Origin: Mytilinidion resinicola
Lineage: Eukaryota; Ascomycota; Dothideomycetes; Mytilinidiales; Mytilinidiaceae
Assembly (NCBI RefSeq): GCF_010093595.1
Contig: NW_022985439.1
Location: 2,624,479-2,688,478 of the forward strand
Length of the DNA stretch: 64,000 nt
Direction: 5' to 3'
Made by a program: the position numbers and the translations under genes. Under the pieces are notes generated by a model that searched no databases, was not told the origin of the DNA, and worked only from the letters and a program-made list of their open reading frames with translations. Shown in pieces: positions 58,535 through 64,000 of this stretch; position 1 is the first letter of the stretch, and each line of letters starts with the position of its first letter.

Positions 58535-59975
58535 AACTCATATCCCCATTTCTAGTGATTGCAGTCGACGAACAGGCTCGTACGTCCGTTCCCTGCACTG
58601 GATCTTACTTCACTTCGATATTTGAGTCCGGATCCGCTTCGATTCGGTCGTTAGACGAGTCCATCGACCCTGAATAGCCATCTCAAGGCTCTTCCGGTGG
58701 AAGACTCGCAGGAGAATAGACGGCGTTGGGTCTCGGCGATACTTTGAATTTTCCGAGAACTACCCCCGACATGCATATGTTATGGCGTTTTCGTGGCTCA
58801 GTGCTTGTGACGGGTTCGGAGGGTACCAGGGCTGCCTGCGTATACGTCCTCTTTTTTCGTTCCTGGTATTGTATTTGTTGAGCTGGTGGTAGGGCAGGGA
58901 GGGGAGCGGAACGGTGTGAGGGTTCTGGATAGGGAGGGGAGCATGGCTTGTGTATCAACAAATGCATAATTAGTCAATCATTGGAGAAAATAGTGCTCGT
59001 CCTGAGAGAAAGTTTTGGCGCCTGAAGCCGTCCAGTCCACGGGTTGAATGTAGACTGCACTCAATCGTCCCCTAGCTTCATATTTCATACAAGATCACAA
59101 TCAGGTTTTCAAAGCCTTGATTTGCATTTTTGATGCGCGTTTTTGATGCTTCGAATCAGGCCACTTGCGAGCTAGGTTTGCGTGAAGGGATGGGGAATTG
59201 GAATACCCCGATGTCTCTGGTCATGCTCCAGCAGCCACGCAATACGGTCTGATTCATACTCTCTGGGCACTGCAGTCCGTCTCAGTCCCGGATCACCAGC
59301 CTTCTGTTATTCAACACCAATATCAGAGCGACAAATAGCATCGATGCTATTCATGTATTGATTTACGCACACTCCAAATACCTCCCTCGCCGCCAAGTCT
59401 TCCTAACCGGGGAATCTTCATAGCTTCAGTTCCGTCTCAAGGTTTGCTCTGCACTTTTCATCGCCGGGACGCCGAGCCTTTCTATATCAATCTATGTTTC
59501 AAGATGCATATAGTTTGTCACCTCCACTACCAAGACTACCTACGTAGCGGAGCAATTTCCCCAGCTACATTCCACGTCTATGCGCCCTGCACTTTTCATC
59601 ACCGGGCGGGCAAGAAGACTTCCAAGTCGATAGAGAGGAATGCGGAAGAGTGGTCGGCCCGGACTAAGCTAGCACGCTTGATGGAGGCAGACTCTCGTAG
59701 AAGTGTATTATATTAAAGAAGTGAGCTGTCAAGCGAGGTTTTACAAAGGTATAATCTCTCTCGCACGGATGCCGAGGCCTTCCCCAGCCAACTACATCGA
59801 TATATGCTTCTACATTTCAAGAACCGTAGACACGGTACTTCCCTCGTAACGTGAAATCTGGCCTCTTGTACTCCACGCTTTCTGTGGGCCAAGAGTTGCG
59901 GTAGCATATCAGGAAATGGACTGGGGGTAGTATGGTGCTGTGTGGTGACATGCGTCACGTATTGTGAGATCTGGC
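58535..59975. other. Intergenic DNA, no gene supported
   Basis: 1.4 kb. Two related short segments, CTGCACTTTTCATCGCCGGG near 59450 and CTGCACTTTTCATCACCGGG near 59588, form a direct repeat ~138 bp apart. Small open frames (58683-58967 minus; 59444-59716 plus) lack protein character. Confidence 0.4.
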
Positions 59976-60202
59976 CACGCGGGATATGGAAAAGGTGGCA
60001 CACTCATCAAGTACTCTGTCCGTGTGTACACCTGTCTGCCACTGCATGAAGTGCTTCAACAAGCTTCCATATAGCCCAAGGCAAAGAATTTCTGTCTTCT
60101 TTAGATTCTTGAAAATACATTGAAGCAACTCAAGCAGTGCTAGACAGGTGTACACACGAGCAGGGTACTTGATGAGCGTGCCACTTTTTTATGCCCAAAG
60201 CG
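59976..60202 (+). mobile_element. Foldback MITE, copy with TSD CTGGC
   Basis: 227 bp. Left end CACGCGGGATATGGAAAAGG then TGGCAC; right end GTGCCACTTTTTTATGCCCA then AAGCG (last two bases of the repeat lost). Flanked by CTGGC (59971-59975; 60203-60207). It lies 232 bp beyond the 3' end of the RtcB gene. Confidence 0.85.
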
Positions 60203-60434
60203 CTGGCCTCTAGGTATGCTCGACGCTATCTGCTTGTCTTGGCTGAGATTGCTGCTTCTGAGCGGTATGAGGATATTGAAAGCTTTACTGCCGGCAAGAA
60301 CCTATGGTACTGTATCACTTTTCTTCCATCTTATAGCCCCTGAAATAACACAGACAGCTCAGCATAGAATTACCTCACGTGCGTCCAAACCCCATCTCAA
60401 ACGCCAAGTCCACCCTACCGCACTCCCACCAAGC

Positions 60435-62438
60435 TCACGACTTCCCCTCGTCCCTAACCTTGTAACAAACTCTCGCTCTACACCACCCCAAGATCTCCGC
60501 AACCCCACTGTCCACCAAGTCCTCCCCAACCTCCCAAACATCCTTATACGCCTCTGGCGCCTCTTCCCACACCAACTCCCGGTCCTCGCACACCACCCAC
60601 GTGCCACCATTCACCTCCTTCCCGGCTGCCCACTGCCCTTCGCCGGCAGTCTTGTTTGAACGTGCCTCGGAAGCTGCAGAGGGCTGTAGCAGCAGCTCTG
60701 GGTTCTTGTATTTCTGCGATAAGGAGACTAGGGCCTTGTGGCGCGACATGGCGCGCCCGGCACCGTGGGCAAGGGAGAGGGCGTTTTTGGCGCCCCAGGC
60801 GTTGGCAGGGGTGAATAGGGGGCGGAGGATGAGGGTTGGTGTGGCGCGAGAGCCTGGGAGGGGGAGTAGGGGAAGGGGAAGGGGAGTGCGGGTGGAGGCG
60901 TTGTAGGTCGGTGCGGCGCCTTTGCGGTGGATGTATGCGTGCGAGGGTGTCGGGAGCGGTTCTGGGGAAGAGGAGGGTGAGGGTGGGCTAGGAGGCCATT
61001 GGATCTTCTCGACGTTGTTGTGCCAGATATCCACTACCTTACGTTCTTGGATATTAGCTCTCGCGACTGTGATGTCGTCGTCGTTCACGGAGTCGTTCTC
61101 GTTCCGCCCGAGTACCCACGATTCCTCGCCTGGCTCAAGACACGCGAGGAAGCGTAGCGCGATGAGGTCCCTATTCGCCTTCGCCCACCGGCACGCACTA
61201 TCGTGCATCTGCATGTACTCCTCCATCTTCTCCGTGCCCTCTTCCAGACTCTCGCCGTCGCCTGTGAAAGTCTTGAGGACATGGCCGCCATATCCTCGAG
61301 ACCCCGAATGCACCAGCAATATGACCTCCCCTTCTTCCAGGTTTCCTGATGCCTCGCACTCCTCCACGACCTGTATCTCTGCAAAGTGATTCCCGGCTCC
61401 AATTGTGCCTAGTGCTTTATCCCATTCTTCCCCAGCCGTGCTCTCCTTCTCCCAGTTCAGCCACGCCTCCCGCTGTTCCTTGTCACGCCACGCCCCCTCT
61501 AATCTTCTCAATCGCTCTGCAACTTTCCTTCCGCGATCACCCTCGACTTGATGCCGTTGCAGCCGGGTCCTGTACCACGCCATTCCACACCCGATGTCCC
61601 CGCCGATCAGCGGTGGATGTACCCATCCGCGCGACACAAACACAGCACCGATAGGGAATTTAGTCCCGGGGTGGAGGTCCGGCTGCCCGACAGCATGAAC
61701 AAGGCCAGGGAGCGAGCGAGCGGTAGTATTAAGCTGATCGAGGGAGACAGAGTCAACAAAGGCCGCCTTAGCTAATACCTCGACTGTACAATCCGCATTA
61801 CCTTTGGGAACCGAAGCTGCAGGAATATCAGCACTGCTCTTCGGGTTGAGCTTCAAAGGCAAATAGCCACGCGGGGCATGGAAAAGGTGGCACGCCAATT
61901 CTAGAACAAGCTGTTCCGTGTATACACCTGTCTGTCACTGCTTGGGTGGCTTTAATGTATTTTCCGAGATCTCAAGAAGATAGATCCTCTTCACCTTGGG
62001 CTATGTGGAAGTTTGCTGAAGCACTCCATGCAGTGGCAGACAACTGTGCACAAGGGCAGAGTACTTGATGAGTGTGCCACTTTTTTCGTGCCTAGCGTGC
62101 ATAGCCACGGGCGAGAACAGCGTACATGAAGCCGAAGCTGTCTTGCCAACATAGTCTTCGCCAGCGCTGATGAGCAGCACTATCTCTTTAGTCTCTGCTT
62201 CAGCCAATGCGCTCTCCCACCCCTCTTTCCCGAGCACTTCGAGCCCGTTTCTGGCGACGAAGATACGCCATTTTGCGGTCTTGCCCTTCAGGCGCAGCTT
62301 GTCCTTCGCGGCTTTGAAGAGGAGCTCTTGGCACGAGTTTGGGAGGGCTGGGTCGCGCGGGGCGTTGGGGGGAAGGATGACGGGTGTGCGTTTGGTTTGG
62401 GAGGCGTTGAGGGCGAGGGTGAGACGGGTTGGTGGCAT
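60435..62438 (-). CDS. RtcB-family RNA ligase (3'-phosphate / 5'-OH type)
   Basis: RtcB joins RNA ends bearing 2',3'-cyclic or 3'-phosphate and 5'-hydroxyl using GTP and divalent metal. Exon 1 62438-62126 and exon 2 61816-60435 give 564 residues (T|CT junction, TASAS|SVPKGNADC). The first ~100 residues are a fungal-type extension not typical of bacterial RtcB. The core retains all motifs: GGDIGCGM with the metal-binding Cys, TIGAGNHFAEIQVVEE, HSGSRGYGG, and HGAGRAMSRHKAL with the His expected to carry GMP. Residues ~395-440 are a Pro-rich insertion (PPSPPSPSSSPEPLPTPSHA). The C-terminus ends EAYKDVWEV...RARVCYKVRDE. Fungi normally seal tRNA exons with Trl1, so this enzyme probably has another task. 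The single intron carries a MITE. Confidence 0.88.
61868..62099 (+). mobile_element. Foldback MITE inside the RtcB gene intron, TSD ATAGC
   Basis: 232 bp. Left end CACGCGGGGCATGGAAAAGG then TGGCAC; right end GTGCCACTTTTTTCGTGCCT then AGCGTG. Flanked by ATAGC (61863-61867; 62101-62105, one C between element and right copy). Removing it leaves a ~77-nt intron, so it inserted into an existing intron. Confidence 0.88.
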
Positions 62439-62849
62439 CGTCGAGACGGGACCCTGGAGGAGGTGCAGGTGTGGTTGAGGTGTGGGGTTCTGATCCGTGG
62501 CGTTGCGGGAGATCGGCGCTAGGCGTAGGGCTGGGGTGTGGTTCTAGATCTTCGGAGGGAGTTTGTTTGAACAAGAGTGGATTCACATAAGGAAGAAATT
62601 ATGGTGTGTGTGAGGGGGTTATGTTAAAGGATGGGCGGAAGTGACTGCTAACTGCGTGGCATGTGGGTCACCTACTTATAGTGTAAAGCTGAGTCACGAA
62701 TTCTTAGATTTTGATAACGTATGAAGGCACGTCAAATGAGAGATGTGAGAAAATGCATATACCCGTTGTTGAGGCGTGGTAGGTGATCGTATCCTTCCAT
62801 GAGGAAGACGACATCGCGAGAGAGCAACCTTACAGCAACAGGTCATAAG

Positions 62850-62990
62850 TCTGTGTACACGCGTTTACCACTGCTTAGGGTCCCCCCATGGAACTTCAAA
62901 AACCTAGGCGTGATGTCAAGTTTCAAGTAGTAGACTGCCTTTTGACTAATTAGTTGCTTAATGGTTGTGTGCCCAGACTTAGAAGGACCC
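62850..62990 (+). repeat. Dispersed repeat, second family (copy 3)
   Basis: GTGATGTCAAG, then TAGACTGCCTTTTGACTAAT and downstream order match the copy at 42055-42215. Its left part (TGTGTACACGCGTTTACCAC, TGCTTAGGGT) also resembles the inner arm of the foldback MITE, hinting at a composite. The rest of 62439-63123 holds no gene. Confidence 0.5.
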
Positions 62991-63123
62991 TGGTACCTCT
63001 GTATTTGATCCCAAACACCTGTTGACTTCCTCGGCGTAATAGGTCAAGCGTACCTCCACTCCTTCAACAGCTTTAGCAAAACCATGATCAAATGGCTGAG
63101 TGGGTATCTACCGTTCGATTCTA

Positions 63124-63765
63124 TTACGTCTTCCTCACCTTCCTCTTCCACAAACCTCTGTTCTCCCTCACCAACGCCCCATTATTTTCCTCTGGCTCCT
63201 CCACACATGGACAACCCTTCCATTTCCCATCCCCGTACTACACCAGAATTAGTAAGAGTACCAACTGCCAATAAGCTGCCTTGATTGGACTACAAGGGGA
63301 CCTGGAGGCACAGCCACGTGACCTTGGTACAATTCGACTCACCCCTACACAGACAGCATTTGGCTCGCCATCATTCTTCCACGGCGTGACGCTCGCCGCG
63401 CCGCCACAGTCGTCGCAGTAAAACTCGTCCCCTTCTTCGGGACAGACGTAGTCGGGGGGTTTGACGATGGGGTTTGCGGAGGATGAGTCCGAGGTAGGTG
63501 CAGTGATTGCATTATGGTTGTTATGTGATGAAGGCGGGTCAGGTGTTGTCTCTGCGTCTGTGCTTTTGTGCTTGCTCAGATATTCGATGCTGATTGGAGG
63601 GAGGCGGGCAGTATGAATGTGAAGATATGGAATAGACACTTCCGGTGTGACGCGGAGCGAGGAATTTGCGAGAGCTTGATAAGACGTTGGAACATATGAA
63701 CGCGGGGTAAGGAAAGAGAGCACGGCTAGGAGGATGATGGAGTGGAAGACATTTTTGGTGGTCAT
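63124..63765 (-). CDS. Small cysteine-rich secreted protein, two exons
   Basis: Exon 1 63765-63343 and exon 2 63237-63124 (GTGAGT; TTACTAAT branch; GTGTAG) join in phase 0 to give 178 residues. The ATG at 63765 opens a signal peptide (NVFHSIILLAVLSFL). A ~75-residue low-complexity part precedes a compact module with CPEEGDEFYCDDCGG, WKNDGEPNAVCVG and, after the intron, YGDGKWKGCPCVEEPEEN: six cysteines. Without the intron the frame runs to a different end lacking the WKGCPC part, so I prefer the spliced form. The mixture of features suits an extracellular or effector-like protein, but the family is not recognised. TATA box ~45 bp upstream. Confidence 0.7.
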
Positions 63766-63805
63766 GGTGAAGGATGTCACTGAAAGGACGGGCAGGGACT
63801 GCTGA

Positions 63806-63813
63806 CTTATATA
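63806..63813 (-). promoter_or_regulatory. TATA box (TATATAAG)
   Basis: TATATAAG on the minus strand, ~41-48 bp upstream of the ATG of the small secreted protein. The short distance implies a very short 5' UTR. Confidence 0.45.
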
Positions 63814-64000
63814 TGCGACGCATCAATTTGACACGTAATCTCATTGCCGGTCGTTTTGGATGAAACTTAGATATACAAGAAATGACCCTGAGTGTAATCT
63901 GCGCTCCACTCTAACCCTCTCTAATCTACTACTTATTTATACCCTTTCGCATTTGTGATTTCAAGTCAGCCGAATCCCCCAAATCCACCAATCGTAGCAT

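Overview
The window is nuclear DNA of a filamentous ascomycete (Pezizomycotina; Dothideomycetes is my guess from gene style and repeats, not proven). Evidence: genes broken by roughly 45-70 nt introns with GTRNGT donors and CTRAY branch sites; a HET-NACHT-WD40 gene; a Tc1/mariner copy whose stop codons look RIP-made; a Crh-type GH16 pseudogene; and housekeeping proteins with fungal architecture.

Layout. 1-5.2 kb: 3' part of a long, disordered, SR-x-PT repeat protein gene whose credible reading frame appears to change part-way. 7.1-9.9 kb: nine-exon secreted protein gene broken by a perfect 8-bp tandem duplication. 10.9-14.3 kb: Lgl/tomosyn/Sro7 homologue. 14.9-17.3 kb: two convergent unknown genes. 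18.3-22.6 kb: folylpolyglutamate synthase, then MIC60. 22.8-23.8 kb: GH16 pseudogene. 24.8-27.5 kb: CCCH/FG nucleoporin (Nup42-like). 27.9-30.6 kb: a 92-aa membrane protein gene ending 17 bp before the GPI1 start codon. 31.8-39.7 kb: accessory, repeat-rich island with the HET-NACHT-WD40 gene (assembly gap in its WD40 array), the mariner copy, a pair of inverted repeats and a lone low-complexity gene in AT-rich DNA. 40.2-41.5 kb: rhodopsin-like membrane protein pseudogene. 42.9-46.5 kb: RRP6 and MDM35, divergent. 46.5-50.3 kb: nearly empty. 50.3-58.5 kb: three conserved-looking unknown genes. 60.4-62.4 kb: an RtcB-type RNA ligase with all catalytic motifs. 63.1-63.8 kb: small cysteine-rich secreted protein.

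The main unexplained structure is a family of about 230-bp foldback MITEs (terminal inverted repeats of about 26 bp with CACGC...GTGGCAC ends; five copies with clean 5-bp target duplications). Seven near-complete copies, one copy that makes up almost the whole first intron of the folylpolyglutamate synthase gene, and one remnant lie in 64 kb. Three copies lie in introns (FPGS, NUP42, RtcB). The FPGS case, where splice sites sit at the inner edges of the element's inverted repeats, looks like an intron made from a MITE, resembling fungal introner-like elements.

The housekeeping genes do not form a pathway. The GPI1/small-protein pair and the RRP6/MDM35 divergent pair are the only arrangements tight enough to suggest shared transcription.
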